Below, one piece after another: positions 25,831-36,127 of a stretch of DNA of 64,000 nucleotides; within the stretch, counting starts at the first letter, position 1, and each line of letters opens with the position of its first letter. The DNA is from Paraflavitalea pollutisoli (GTDB taxonomy: Bacteria; Bacteroidota; Bacteroidia; Chitinophagales; Chitinophagaceae): NCBI RefSeq assembly GCF_029360705.1, contig NZ_JARKMX010000004.1, positions 310,001 to 374,000 on the forward strand. Reading direction: 5' to 3'. The notes under the pieces were generated by a model. It ran no database searches, had not been told where the DNA came from, and saw only the letters and a program-made list of their open reading frames with translations. The position numbers and the translations under genes were made by a program.

Positions 25831-28428
25831 TTAGTGTATTGTGGCAACTGTGACCGCCCCCACCTTCACCGCCTCTGCCCCCGGCTGCCTGCCACCAACA
25901 GCCATGTTAACAGGCCCTTTAACAGGGATGGGCTTGCCCTGGTTATCGATGACGGCCAGGTCTTCCCGGGTCAGGTTGAATTGAACGGTCCTGCTTTCGC
26001 CTTTCTTCAGGAAGATACGCTGAAAGCCTTTGAGGGACCGGATAGGGGCATTCTGGCCGGTCGTGGATACATAGAGCTGCACCACTTCTTCGCCATCGCG
26101 AGAGCCCGTATTGGTCACCGTAGCCGTCACGTTGATCTTAGACTGACCACTGATCTTGATATTCTGGTAACGGAACGTTGTATAGCTTAAGCCATAGCCA
26201 AATTCATACAAGGGCTTTCCTTTGAAATACCGGTAGGTGCGATTCTTCATGTCGTAATCGCCGAAGGCCGGCAGGTCACTATCGCTGGCATAGAAGGTAA
26301 CCGGTAAGCGCCCCGCCGGATTGTAGTCGCCAAACAATACATCCGCGATCGCCGTACCGGCAGACTGTCCACCATACCAGGTGTTGAGTATCGCTGGAAT
26401 ATTGGCTGCCTCCCAGGGCGTCGCGATCGCACTGCCCGTCATCATCGCAAACACAACCGGTTTGCCCGTTGATTTCAGTGTTTTCAATAACGCCGTTTGC
26501 ACTGCCGGCAATTGAATCGTTGTACGGTCACCCCCATTAAAACCCGGATAGTCCACCCGCATCTCTTCGCCTTCCAACTGCGGGGAAATGCCGCCCGCAA
26601 ATATGATGACGTCGATATCTCCGAGCCGCGCAGCCAGTGCATCGAAATCGGTCTTTGCCAATCGACCTGCCCTCAATTGCACATTCGCTTTGCCTTCTGC
26701 CTGTACGTATTCGACAACCAACTTATACGTGGTGTTGGCTTTGGTAAACAGCTTATAGGTGCGCGCGCCCCACCGATTGCGGGTCCACGCATCGATCACC
26801 GGCTTTCCATCGATCAGGAAACGGTAACCATCATCGGCCGACAATTCAAAAGTAATATCGCCATTTTCCGTGGCCGTAAACTCAGTGGAATACCGGGCCG
26901 AAAAATTGTACGCCTTCAAGGTGTCTACGACGATCTGCCCTTCCTGCCAACTGTTGTCCAGGCGGGATTCCATACGCTGTACAAGCGGTGTTCCCTTCAG
27001 CTCCTTATTGTTATAGTATTCTGCATAAAAGCCGTTTTGTCCCTGGTACTTATACTGGCCATCCATATTCCGATACTGCAATAAGGTGTCATTCGTAAAA
27101 TTGATGGCTTTCTCATATACGACTTCCGTTCCACTGCCCAGCTTATTCCGGATACCCTGCAGCAAGGTGACCGATTCGGAGGGGATACCGTTATAATTGC
27201 CCAGAATGGCTATGGCATTGTCTGCATTCGGGCCTACCACAGCGATCTTCTTCAACTTTTTGGAAAGCGGTAGCAGGTTGCGCTCGTTCTTCAAAAGAAC
27301 AATGGATTGCTGTGCCATCTTCAGCGCATGCGCCTTGTGCGGCGTGCTCTCCAGCACCGAAGAAGGTGTCTGCGCGTATTTAACCATCGAAGCCGGGTCA
27401 AACATGCCCAGCCGAAAACGGATCATAAACAGTCTTTTGACCGACTGATTTATCTGCTCTTCCCCGAGCTTACCTTCCTTCACCGCCAGTACCAGCGATT
27501 TGTATACATCCGTACCGCACTCCACATCGGTACCGTGGAAAACCGCGTCTGCGGAAGCATCCACGGCGTTTTTATGCGTCTTGTGGTTCTTGAAGAAATC
27601 ATCGATTGCCCAGCAATCAGATGTCACATACCCGGTAAACTTCCATTGGTTGCGCAAGATGTCGATCATCAACTGATCGCTGCCGCAACAGGGTTGCGAC
27701 TTGAAGGCATTGTACGCACACATTACGCCGGCCACGCCGGTCTTCGTGATCAATTGCTTGAAGGCCGGCAGATAGGTATTCCAAAGATCATAGTCGTTGG
27801 GAGAGAAATTATCGACATGGCGGGACGGCTCCGGTCCGCTATGAACCGCATAGTGCTTGGCGCAGGCCGCTGCTTTTAGGTACTTTGGGTCATTGCCCTG
27901 CAGTCCGTGTACAAAGGCGGTGCCCATCATGGCCGTCAGGAAAGGGTCTTCGCCATAGGTTTCCTGGCCGCGGCCCCAACGTGGATCGCGGAAGATATTG
28001 ATATTGGGCGTCCAGTAGGTGAGGCCCACATACCGTTGCCCGGTTTGTCCTTTTTCATTGGCCAGGTTGAACACGGCCCTGCCTTCATCTGCTGAATAAC
28101 TGGCCATCTGTTTCAGGGAACTGCTATCAAATGTAGCTGCCATCGCAATGGCCTGTGGATACACCGTCACCCGGAAGGGCGTTCGCGCCACGCCGTGTAA
28201 TACTTCATTCCACCAATCATAAGCCGGAATGCCAAGTCGTGGTATGGCAGGCGCTGCATTGAGCATTTGGCCCACCTTTTCCTCGAGTGACATTCGGCTC
28301 ACGAGATCGTCAACCCGTTGCTCAAAAGTGAGCCCTGTATTTTGAAAGGGGTAGTTGGTTTGTGCGGAGCTTCCTATTGAAAATAGGGTAGTGACAGCGA
28401 ACAAAGCAGTCGTTATCAGTGGTCTCAT
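25831..28428 (-). CDS. Glycoside hydrolase family 3 with PA14 domain
   Basis: An 865-residue secreted GH3 enzyme from ATG 28428 (MRPLITTALFAVTTLFSIGS, then SAQ). The N-terminal barrel carries the catalytic nucleophile Asp in FTGYVTSDCWAIDD, and KHYAVHSGPEPSRH, which binds the sugar. The alpha/beta sandwich domain is interrupted by a PA14 domain (about 470-600, GFYAEYYNNKELKGTPLVQR to TTYKLVVEYVQAEG), which can extend over the active site and shape specificity. A C-terminal fibronectin-like domain (INVTATVTNTGSRDGEEVVQ) follows. Expected activity is beta-glucosidase or beta-xylosidase type. It is monocistronic. Confidence 0.93.
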   Translation of the reverse strand: MRPLITTALFAVTTLFSIGSSAQTNYPFQNTGLTFEQRVDDLVSRMSLEEKVGQMLNAAPAIPRLGIPAYDWWNEVLHGVARTPFRVTVYPQAIAMAATFDSSSLKQMASYSADEGRAVFNLANEKGQTGQRYVGLTYWTPNINIFRDPRWGRGQETYGEDPFLTAMMGTAFVHGLQGNDPKYLKAAACAKHYAVHSGPEPSRHVDNFSPNDYDLWNTYLPAFKQLITKTGVAGVMCAYNAFKSQPCCGSDQLMIDILRNQWKFTGYVTSDCWAIDDFFKNHKTHKNAVDASADAVFHGTDVECGTDVYKSLVLAVKEGKLGEEQINQSVKRLFMIRFRLGMFDPASMVKYAQTPSSVLESTPHKAHALKMAQQSIVLLKNERNLLPLSKKLKKIAVVGPNADNAIAILGNYNGIPSESVTLLQGIRNKLGSGTEVVYEKAINFTNDTLLQYRNMDGQYKYQGQNGFYAEYYNNKELKGTPLVQRMESRLDNSWQEGQIVVDTLKAYNFSARYSTEFTATENGDITFELSADDGYRFLIDGKPVIDAWTRNRWGARTYKLFTKANTTYKLVVEYVQAEGKANVQLRAGRLAKTDFDALAARLGDIDVIIFAGGISPQLEGEEMRVDYPGFNGGDRTTIQLPAVQTALLKTLKSTGKPVVFAMMTGSAIATPWEAANIPAILNTWYGGQSAGTAIADVLFGDYNPAGRLPVTFYASDSDLPAFGDYDMKNRTYRYFKGKPLYEFGYGLSYTTFRYQNIKISGQSKINVTATVTNTGSRDGEEVVQLYVSTTGQNAPIRSLKGFQRIFLKKGESRTVQFNLTREDLAVIDNQGKPIPVKGPVNMAVGGRQPGAEAVKVGAVTVATIH

Positions 28429-28677
28429 CTGGTCTTTTTTGCAGTAGCGCCGGTCATCCATGCTATCGATGCCAGGCCGTTGGGGAATATGGTTTTACAA
28501 TCCCTATAAATATAGGCAAAATGGGCTGGAGACTGTCCTGTACCAGCTGCTCCCTGGCGAGAATGATACGGAGCGGACAGGCGGGGTGATGTCATGCGAT
28601 GGAAGGGACAGGCATGAACCGCCTTTGTAGTGGCCGTAATTGCCTGTACGTCGATTCCCTGACCCTTCCGCTGCCGG

Positions 28678-29856
28678 TTACAAGTATCGCTGTATCCATT
28701 GAATTTTACGCATCAAAGCTACCAGGCCCCAACTCAGTGCCAAAGACAGGACGAAAGATACGAGGCATTTTATAATCGCTGGCAGGTCCAGGGGTAGCAA
28801 CAGATATTGTGTCCAGGTGATGAATACATAATGGACCAGGTAAATGCCGTATGCATTGGCAGAGAGCGATTGTAAGAACGGACGTGGCGTACGCACCAGC
28901 GCTTTGTAGGCAAATAGGAAGGCAAGGCAACTGGCTGTGCAGGAAGCAACATACAGTACATAATAGATCATCCAACCCGTTGTGGAAGCCATAACTTCCT
29001 GCTTTACCCAATGCTCTAATTGTGGTGGAATAATAGTGAGTATTGCATATGAAAGCAGGCAGAGGCCCACCATATAGGGCCACCGTCGATTAACGCTTGT
29101 GTTATTGGCCAATAGTCCGCTGGCTTCCTGCGCACTATTACTGGCCACACCCAGCGTAAAGTAACCGAAATACAGGAGTATACGGCTCAATTGAAAATCG
29201 AAGGGGCCCCAGCCAGTCCATCGGTAGGGGCCCAGCCAGAGCGCCAGGGGGACCAGTAGTATCCAGGTTAGTGCGAACCACAGCAGCCACAGGCCGATTG
29301 GTCGGTTTTGTAGCCTGGCCACCCAGCCACCAAACTTGTGTAAGGGTACCATGACCAACGGATATAATAGTGCCATGACCAGGTTGAAGGTAAACAGGAG
29401 CCAGATAAACCAGGGCGGTCCTACAGGCCATTGTTCCGTCGTGAAAAAATCGATGATATAGTGGCGAAGGTCATGCCGGTGATAGGCCTGCAGGTAGGCT
29501 GGGTAATAAGCAATGAGCATCAACAACGATACAGCGATGGCAAAAGGTATCAAAAGGCGGTAAAACCTGTCACGAATGAATAGCCATACACCTTTCTTTT
29601 GCAATGAGGGAAGCACGAATATGCCACTTATAAAAAACATAAGCGACATGAAGAAAACATCATTGAAATTCTCGAAGATGTCGAGTCCGATCCAGCGGTG
29701 TGTGTCTACTACGGGTGCTGTGCTTAAAATATACGCTTCCGGACGAAATGCTGCGAAGGTGGTATAGGCCAATGAAGCGTGGTGAGCTACGACCAACACT
29801 GTTAAGGTAGTGCGGAGATAATCCAGCCATAAGGTTCTGTTGTGCGTGATGCCCAT
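28678..29856 (-). CDS. Acyltransferase family 3 membrane protein
   Basis: A 392-residue inner-membrane protein with about ten hydrophobic helices, typical of the acyltransferase 3 family. The catalytic-type motif is LRTTLTVLVVAHHASLAYTT near the N-terminus, with the His characteristic of the family, and IFENFNDVFFMSLMFFISGI follows. Family members O-acetylate or otherwise acylate surface glycans. It is oriented with the GH3 gene but 249 bp away. The ATG at 29856 is used; a TTG codon at 29859 also opens the frame. Confidence 0.88.
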   Translation of the reverse strand: MGITHNRTLWLDYLRTTLTVLVVAHHASLAYTTFAAFRPEAYILSTAPVVDTHRWIGLDIFENFNDVFFMSLMFFISGIFVLPSLQKKGVWLFIRDRFYRLLIPFAIAVSLLMLIAYYPAYLQAYHRHDLRHYIIDFFTTEQWPVGPPWFIWLLFTFNLVMALLYPLVMVPLHKFGGWVARLQNRPIGLWLLWFALTWILLVPLALWLGPYRWTGWGPFDFQLSRILLYFGYFTLGVASNSAQEASGLLANNTSVNRRWPYMVGLCLLSYAILTIIPPQLEHWVKQEVMASTTGWMIYYVLYVASCTASCLAFLFAYKALVRTPRPFLQSLSANAYGIYLVHYVFITWTQYLLLPLDLPAIIKCLVSFVLSLALSWGLVALMRKIQWIQRYL

Positions 29857-29979
29857 CAACGTAGTTTCCTTTGAAACGTATTGGCATACTGTAATGTTAC
29901 AGTCGGAATTTATCGATAACTTGATAAGCTTTTTGCTATGGTATGATTATAAGGCAATAGAATTGTAAAGTTTGGCTTT

Positions 29980-30552
29980 CTAGTCTGTCACCTGGTGTTG
30001 GAGGGCTGTAAATGCGTTGATGATCTGGTTACGGATGGCCTGAGGTAATGTGCTGTTGGCATGAATACGCAAATCAAGCCTTTTTTTTGTTTCCAGAAGC
30101 CACACGTGGTTAAAGATCCTGTCTGGTATCTGTTTATTAAAATAAGAGGGCTTTTGGCTGAAAAAATCTTTGTGATCCTGTTCAATCTCCAGTAACATCA
30201 ATTCCATCTTATCCAATAGCTCGTCCTTTTTTATCTTGAAAGAATCGAGGGGGTATTTTCGCATCCCCGGTGTGGTAAATGATTGGCGGCACTTTTGGTA
30301 AAAGAACAGTTCCAGTGCATCAATGGCACGCCCCCTGAAATGCAAAAACAAGTCGGTACTCCCACCTACGGGCATAGTTCGTAGTATTTCTTGCAGTTGT
30401 GCAGTTGTGTCAACGACCCGCCGCTGTTGAGGGCTAAATCCTCTTAGATCGGTGGTAACTACAGATAGTGCCCACTTAATCATTTTTTTAAGTTCAGATA
30501 GGTCCGACTGACACGGCAATGCGGATAGTTTTTCAATGGTGTAATAGATCAT
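29980..30552 (-). CDS. Hypothetical helical protein
   Basis: A 190-residue protein; ATG 30552 (MIYYTIEKLSALPCQSDLSE) is preferred because sequence further upstream belongs to the sigma-factor promoter side. It is predicted to be all-alpha with several charged helices (KKDELLDKMELMLLEIEQDH is a likely coiled coil) and a hydrophobic LFLHFRGRAIDALELFF segment. It has no signal peptide. I do not recognise a family. It is divergent from the ECF sigma gene, with 152 bp between the starts. Confidence 0.55.
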   Translation of the reverse strand: MIYYTIEKLSALPCQSDLSELKKMIKWALSVVTTDLRGFSPQQRRVVDTTAQLQEILRTMPVGGSTDLFLHFRGRAIDALELFFYQKCRQSFTTPGMRKYPLDSFKIKKDELLDKMELMLLEIEQDHKDFFSQKPSYFNKQIPDRIFNHVWLLETKKRLDLRIHANSTLPQAIRNQIINAFTALQHQVTD

Positions 30553-30665
30553 GGCGCGCCCTCCCATTCTAAATATACAATTAGCTAATAATGTAATCGG
30601 GATTCTGCCGTTTACAGTGGGTAATGACTTATTTTTTGCCAATCCCCGCCCGTTTCAATTTGCGC

Positions 30666-30681
30666 CCCCGGATTTCCGGGG
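30666..30681. repeat. Perfect hairpin in sigma-gene leader
   Basis: CCCCGG-ATTT-CCGGGG is a perfect 6-bp GC stem with a four-base loop, ending 24 bp before the sigma-factor ATG (30705). It could shape translation of the sigma mRNA; no function is shown. Confidence 0.35.
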
Positions 30682-30704
30682 TTTCCTTATTTTCGTCGCC
30701 AGCG

Positions 30705-31310
30705 ATGGAATCTTATTCTACTTATTCTTTGGGGGAACTGGTGAGGCTGGTGGCAGCCGGCGATGAAATGGCATTTACGTTGCTTGTAAACCGCTTGTGG
30801 CGCAACTGCTACTTCCATGCCCTGACCTACACCCACAGTCCCCAACGCGCCGAAGAGATCACGCAGGACATCTTCCTCCAGGTCTGGAAGCACCGGGCCA
30901 AACTGCAGGAGGTGGCTGACTTCGAAAGCTGGTTCAAGGTTGTCGCCCGCAACAAGATCATTTCTGCCCTTCGCGGCAAACTGCAAGCGATTGCCGGCCT
31001 CGATAGTGTAGGGGAAGCCACTTCCATCGAGCCCCAACTCGTTCCCGACCTCCAGGCCGAATACCGCGAATCGTACCAGATATTGCTGAAGGGTATCGAG
31101 CTCATGCCCGAGAAACGCCGGGAAGTGTTCAAGCTGAGCCGGCTGGAAGGCAAATCCAACCAGGAAATCGCAGCGCAACTCAATATACATCCCGTCACGG
31201 TATCCCAATACCTCGCCAAATCGCTTGCCTTCCTCAAGTCCTATCTCCAGGAACAGGAAGTAAGTCTCCTGTTTTGCCTGCTTTTCCTGGGCAGCTATTT
31301 GTTTCACTAA
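30705..31310 (+). CDS. ECF sigma-70 factor of a glycan-uptake locus
   Basis: A 201-residue extracytoplasmic-function sigma factor. ATG 30705 (MESYSTYSLGELVRLVAAGD) fits the family start. Region 2 is RAEEITQDIFLQVWKHRAKL, and region 4 is KLSRLEGKSNQEIAAQLNIH, followed by VSQYLAKSLAFLKSYL. In Bacteroidota such factors are held inactive by a FecR-type anti-sigma factor and switch on the susC/susD pair when the matching glycan reaches the receptor. The next gene is that FecR protein, 88 bp away. The C-terminus has a hydrophobic tail (VSLLFCLLFLGSYLFH), seen in many members. Confidence 0.92.
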   Translation: MESYSTYSLGELVRLVAAGDEMAFTLLVNRLWRNCYFHALTYTHSPQRAEEITQDIFLQVWKHRAKLQEVADFESWFKVVARNKIISALRGKLQAIAGLDSVGEATSIEPQLVPDLQAEYRESYQILLKGIELMPEKRREVFKLSRLEGKSNQEIAAQLNIHPVTVSQYLAKSLAFLKSYLQEQEVSLLFCLLFLGSYLFH

Positions 31311-31398
31311 CTTTATTGTAACATTTTCTGGTTACGCTACTTATCCGCGTCACATTTTCTGCGTCTTTGTTTCCGGGCCACCCTATTGCCCCTGCCAT

Positions 31399-32592
31399 AT
31401 GGACCATCAACGCCTTAACTACCTGCTGGAGGAATATATCCTCGGCCGCCTCGATAAAATACAGGCCGCCGAACTGTTGAGCCTGCTTGACGAGCAGTCC
31501 AACGCCAACCAGCTCGACGCCCTCATCGACCAGCAACTGGCCGATAAAACCTACGACCAGGAGGTAGACCTGCCGCTTACCCGCCAACGTATTCTCGACA
31601 ACCTCGCCGCTGCAATGGCCGGTGCGCCAACCCCGACCAAGGCCCCTGTGCATCACCTGTCTATACTGCGCCGTTGGCGCTGGGCTGCCGCCGCTATCTT
31701 ACTTTTAGTGGCTGCCGGCACGTTTTGGTTATTACTGCCCGGCAAACGGGATTCCGCTGCCCCTGGTGATATGGCTGTGCAGGACATCGATCCTGGTCAC
31801 GAGGGCGCTCGCCTCAAGCTTTCAGACAACCGCATCATACTCGTCGATTCCGTTAAAGACGGTCTCATCGCCATGGATGGACAGGTAGCCATATATAAAG
31901 AGAACGGCAATATCCTGTACAAAGGGGCCAATGATGCCGTGATCTATAATGAAATGGTGACCGACAAGGGCCGCCAGTATGCCGCTGTATTACCCGATGG
32001 ATCGACGGTACGCCTCAATGCTATGTCTTCCCTCCGGTACCCCCTGCAGTTTACCGGCAAAGAAAGAGCGGTAACACTGACCGGCGAAGCGATCTTCCAG
32101 GTAAAACATGAGGCAAGCATGCCCTTCCGCGTATATATCCATAAAGCCGGCACTGAAGCCGGTATGGTGGAAGACCTGGGCACCGAATTCAACATCAACG
32201 CCTATAACGATGAGCAGCTCATCTTGACCAGTGTATCGGAAGGCAGTGTAGCGGTACGCACTGCCGCTGCGAAAACAGACAATACGGTAAAAGCCGGTCA
32301 GCAGGCGCAGATAGATGCTCAGGTGGTGAAGGTGGTCAATGATGCGGATATAGACCAGGCCATGGCCTGGTCCAAGGGCATATTCTCCTTCAACGGGGAA
32401 ACGCTGCAAGGAGTGATGCGTCAACTCGCCCGCTGGTATGATGTGGACGTCGTGTATGAAGGACAGCCGGGTAAAATGCTGTTTGCCGGTGAGATCGCGA
32501 TGAACCAAACCCTATCCCAGGTACTGAAAGGCCTGGAGTCCATGAAGATCAAGTTTCGTATCGAACATAAACGCATTGTTGTAATGCCGTAG
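31399..32592 (+). CDS. FecR family anti-sigma factor
   Basis: A 397-residue inner-membrane anti-sigma factor. Its N-terminal cytosolic domain (about 1-85, LNYLLEEYILGRLDKIQAAE) binds the sigma factor; a transmembrane helix follows (WRWAAAAILLLVAAGTFWLL, about 93-112). The periplasmic FecR domain includes GRQYAAVLPDGSTVRLNAMS and LTGEAIFQVKHEASMPFRVY. The C-terminal DUF4974 domain (GETLQGVMRQLARWYDVDVV) contacts the SusC signalling domain. It is the regulatory partner of the sigma gene upstream and the SusC protein downstream. Confidence 0.93.
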   Translation: MDHQRLNYLLEEYILGRLDKIQAAELLSLLDEQSNANQLDALIDQQLADKTYDQEVDLPLTRQRILDNLAAAMAGAPTPTKAPVHHLSILRRWRWAAAAILLLVAAGTFWLLLPGKRDSAAPGDMAVQDIDPGHEGARLKLSDNRIILVDSVKDGLIAMDGQVAIYKENGNILYKGANDAVIYNEMVTDKGRQYAAVLPDGSTVRLNAMSSLRYPLQFTGKERAVTLTGEAIFQVKHEASMPFRVYIHKAGTEAGMVEDLGTEFNINAYNDEQLILTSVSEGSVAVRTAAAKTDNTVKAGQQAQIDAQVVKVVNDADIDQAMAWSKGIFSFNGETLQGVMRQLARWYDVDVVYEGQPGKMLFAGEIAMNQTLSQVLKGLESMKIKFRIEHKRIVVMP

Positions 32593-32596
32593 AAAA

Positions 32597-32626
32597 ATAT
32601 CGCCCCGGGTGGAGCCGGAGCGATAT
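32597..32626 (+). terminator. Hairpin between fecR-like and susC-like genes
   Basis: ATATCGC (32597-32603) pairs with GCGATAT (32620-32626), with CCCGG/GCCGG pairing inside. It lies after the anti-sigma gene and 75 bp before susC, and could end the regulatory transcript so that the transport genes respond only to the sigma factor. Confidence 0.5.
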
Positions 32627-32701
32627 ATAATGCCGGAGTTACGCAATGACCAATCTGACTAAGGATTTAATTATTGTCATTAACCCAAGCGCTGCAAAAG
32701 T

Positions 32702-35700
32702 ATGAAAATTAACGATTGCAGGTCTTGCACACGCGCTGTGCATCCACCTGTTCAATTTCACCAAAGCCCCCACCAAATCTGGCTGGCTATGAAATTAACT
32801 GCTGTATTTCTCCTTGCCGGTCTGCTCACCGCGAGTGCCAACGGGATCGCCCAACAGGTGACCCTACGGGCACAGCAACAGTCCGTAAAACAAGTTTTGA
32901 AAGAGATCCGTAAACAAACCGGTTATGTGTTCTTCTACAAGGTCAATGAGGTAGAACAACTGAAACCCGTGAGCGTATCCTGGAAACAAACGCCCCTGCT
33001 AACCGCCCTCGATGAGGTGTTTCGCGATCAGTCGGTGTCGTACAATATCCAGGGTACCACGATCTACCTCACTCCCCGAACACCGGCGACTAACAAACCA
33101 AAAGCTGACCTGGTGGTACCCCTTGCTATGGACGTTACCGTATTGGTACAGGACAGTTCCGGCCTGCCCCTCGAAGGTGCCTCCGTGCGTGTGAAAGGCA
33201 CGCAGCAGGGCAAAACTACCAATTCGATCGGTTATGCGGTACTGAACGGCCTCGAGCCCAATACCGTGCTTGTCATTTCTTTTACCGGCTATACCAGCCG
33301 GGAAGTAGTGGCCAACAATCCATCGATCACCGTGCGGTTGTCGCCCACGCCCAAAGACATGGAAGAGATCGTGGTAATCGGGTATGGCACGCAAAAGCGT
33401 ATCAGTGTATCGGGCGCCATTGCTACCGTCAACTCTACCGAACTGAAGCAAAGCCCGGTGGCCAACCTGTCCAATGCACTGGCCGGCCGCCTGCCAGGCC
33501 TCATCTCACTGCAAAGAAGCGGTGAGCCGGGTGCCGACGCCAGCGCCATTTATATACGTGGTCTCGAAACCTATTCCGGTTCGCAGGGGCCGTTAATCCT
33601 CGTGGATGGCGTAGAACGTTCTTTCGATGGCATCGATGCCAATGAGGTCGATAATATCACCATCCTGAAAGATGCCTCGTCTACTGCCGTATATGGTGTG
33701 CGGGGCGCTAATGGCGTAGTACTGGTTACTACCCGCCGCGGTACCAACTCCAAACCACGTGTAAGTGTCACCGCCCAAACCGGTATCCAGCAACCTACCC
33801 GGTTGCCCGAATACCTCAACAGCTTTGAAACACTAACGCTTTACCGCGAAGGCCTGCTCAACGATGGGCTCAACGCTTCCGTATACACCGATGAATACCT
33901 GGCCAAATATCGTGACCGCAACTATCCGGCCTACCAATACCTGTACCCCGATGTGAACTGGCTCGAAACCTTGCTGAAGGACCAATCCATGATGAGCCAG
34001 GCCAACCTCAATGTATCCGGCGGTACCGACAAAGCGCGTTATTTTGTATCGCTCTCGTACCTGCAACAGGATGGGCTGTATCGCTTCGATGATGTGAATC
34101 TGTACAGTACGCAGGCAAGAACCCGCAAATACAATTTCCGGTCCAATATCGACCTCAATATCACCAAAGACCTGGTGCTGCAACTAAACCTCGGCGATAT
34201 CATCACCGACCGCAACTACCCCGGTGCCAATGCCAGTACGATCTTCAGCGGCATGAAGCAGATCGGCCCACATTGGTATCCCGTCACCAATCCCAATGGC
34301 TCGATCTCGGCGCTGCAAAGCCGGTTGATCGATAATCCATACGGTCAGCTGACACAAAGCGGTTACCAGAAATTGTTCAGCAATAACCTGACTGCCACAG
34401 CCGGGTTTAACCTGAATATGCACTTCATCACCAAGGGGCTCAGTGGCCGTGCCCGCCTTTCCTTCGATGTCAACAACTACCGCAATGTGGCACGCAGAAG
34501 GGCCTACGACAGCTACGTGTATTCCATCAGTGATACGGTAGCGGACCTTACCAAGGGTACTTATTACCGCATCACTACCGGCAACAGTGTATTGGACTAT
34601 AACGTAACCGCCAATGGCAACCGGCGTACCCTGGGTGAATTGTACCTGAACTACGACCGGACTTTCGGCGACCATACGGTGAAAGGTTTGTTCCTCTATA
34701 ACCAACAATCTTACTCGGCAGACGTCAGTAGCGGCAATGTGATGGGGTCACTGCCCTTTAAATACCAGGGTTGGGTTGGCCGTGTGGAATATGGCTACCA
34801 GAACAAGTTGTTTGCAGAGTTTAACTTTGGCTATAATGGTTCGGAAAATTTCCCCGCTGGCAATCGTTTCGGATTTTTTCCCGCCGTATCGGGCAGCTAT
34901 GTGATCTCGCAGGAAGATTTCTTCGATCCCATCAGCGCAACCATCAATCTCTTGAAATTCCGCGCTTCTTATGGCATCGTGGGTAACGACAATGTAGGTG
35001 GTGGTCGCTTCCTGTACCAAAGTACCTGGTCTACCAGTACCACCGGATACCAGTTTGGGGTGAACCGCGATGGCAACGGCTATAGCGGAGCCGGCGAACA
35101 GGCGACGGGCAACGAGTTCGTTACCTGGGAAAAAGCGAAGAAGCTGAACATTGGTCTCGATCTGGGCCTGTTCAACAATGCTTTCACCCTGACAGCCGAT
35201 GTGTTCTTCAACCAGCGCAGCGATATCCTGCAACAGCCACTGTTTGCCCCCGAATACCTGGGCATCAGCAGCCTGCCTTATATCAATGCCGGCCTGGTAC
35301 GCAACCGTGGTTTCGAGCTCGTGGCCGAATACAAACAGCAAACAAAGAATTTCGGGTATTTTGTCAAGGGTAATTTCTCCTTTGCCCGCAATAAAATATT
35401 GGATCAGCGAGAACCGGTACTGGTGAACCGTCAATGGAAGCAGGCCGTTACCCGCCGCATTGGTGAAATGGGAGGCCTTACCTCGCTGGGCCTCTTTAAG
35501 GATTGGGAAGACATCGCCAACAGCGCGCGGCAAACATTTGGTGCTGTGCAGCCTGGTGATGTAAAGTATGCAGACCTCAACAGTGATGGCGTGATCGATC
35601 AGCTCGATGAAGGTTTCCTTAATAAATCGAGTGTGCCGGAAGCATTTGGCGGCGCTTCGTTTGGCATCAATTATAAAGGGTTTGACCTGAGCGTATTATT

Positions 35701-36115
35701 TCAGGGCGCCTGGGGGGGCAACGTATACTTCACCGGTGACGCGGTATGGGCTTTTGGCAACCGCAGCGGTACGGTGTTGTCTGAGATCAAAGACAATCAT
35801 TGGGTAGCCGGTAAAGAAGGGCAGTCCTTCTTGTATCCGCGTATGAGTTCGAACCAGAACGTGAACAATTTCCGCGCTTCCAGTTTCTGGATCCGGTCGT
35901 CGGACTATGTGCGGTTGAAGAACGTAGAACTGGGCTACACCATTCCGCGGCTGGCGCTAAAACGAATTGGCATCGAGTCTGCCCGGGTATTCATCAATGG
36001 TATCAATCTGCTGACCTGGTCGGAGATCAAAGCTTTTGACCCGGAAATACCCGATGGTACGGGCAACTATCCCCAACAGAAAGTGATCAATGCCGGATTA
36101 ACCTTCAGCTTTTAA
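32702..36115 (+). CDS. SusC/RagA TonB-dependent outer-membrane transporter
   Basis: A 1137-residue TonB-linked transporter. A long N-terminus precedes the signal helix MKLTAVFLLAGLLTASANGI (from about residue 30). The order is: STN signalling domain (about 50-125), which receives the FecR contact; carboxypeptidase-regulatory-like domain (about 145-235, GASVRVKGTQQGKTTNSIGY); TonB-plug domain with VVIGYGTQKRISVSGAI and GLETYSGSQGPLILVDGVER; and the 22-stranded barrel ending in VINAGLTFSF. It imports an oligosaccharide (or another ligand) with its SusD partner. The STN domain shows it is of the sigma/anti-sigma controlled class. Confidence 0.95.
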   Translation: MKINDCRSCTRAVHPPVQFHQSPHQIWLAMKLTAVFLLAGLLTASANGIAQQVTLRAQQQSVKQVLKEIRKQTGYVFFYKVNEVEQLKPVSVSWKQTPLLTALDEVFRDQSVSYNIQGTTIYLTPRTPATNKPKADLVVPLAMDVTVLVQDSSGLPLEGASVRVKGTQQGKTTNSIGYAVLNGLEPNTVLVISFTGYTSREVVANNPSITVRLSPTPKDMEEIVVIGYGTQKRISVSGAIATVNSTELKQSPVANLSNALAGRLPGLISLQRSGEPGADASAIYIRGLETYSGSQGPLILVDGVERSFDGIDANEVDNITILKDASSTAVYGVRGANGVVLVTTRRGTNSKPRVSVTAQTGIQQPTRLPEYLNSFETLTLYREGLLNDGLNASVYTDEYLAKYRDRNYPAYQYLYPDVNWLETLLKDQSMMSQANLNVSGGTDKARYFVSLSYLQQDGLYRFDDVNLYSTQARTRKYNFRSNIDLNITKDLVLQLNLGDIITDRNYPGANASTIFSGMKQIGPHWYPVTNPNGSISALQSRLIDNPYGQLTQSGYQKLFSNNLTATAGFNLNMHFITKGLSGRARLSFDVNNYRNVARRRAYDSYVYSISDTVADLTKGTYYRITTGNSVLDYNVTANGNRRTLGELYLNYDRTFGDHTVKGLFLYNQQSYSADVSSGNVMGSLPFKYQGWVGRVEYGYQNKLFAEFNFGYNGSENFPAGNRFGFFPAVSGSYVISQEDFFDPISATINLLKFRASYGIVGNDNVGGGRFLYQSTWSTSTTGYQFGVNRDGNGYSGAGEQATGNEFVTWEKAKKLNIGLDLGLFNNAFTLTADVFFNQRSDILQQPLFAPEYLGISSLPYINAGLVRNRGFELVAEYKQQTKNFGYFVKGNFSFARNKILDQREPVLVNRQWKQAVTRRIGEMGGLTSLGLFKDWEDIANSARQTFGAVQPGDVKYADLNSDGVIDQLDEGFLNKSSVPEAFGGASFGINYKGFDLSVLFQGAWGGNVYFTGDAVWAFGNRSGTVLSEIKDNHWVAGKEGQSFLYPRMSSNQNVNNFRASSFWIRSSDYVRLKNVELGYTIPRLALKRIGIESARVFINGINLLTWSEIKAFDPEIPDGTGNYPQQKVINAGLTFSF

Positions 36116-36127
36116 ACCCGAACAATC

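Noticed and set aside
25627-26190. Plus-strand open frame before and across the GH3 gene
   Set aside because: Most of it is antisense to the GH3 coding sequence, and the free part (25627-25830) has no recognisable domain or upstream signal.
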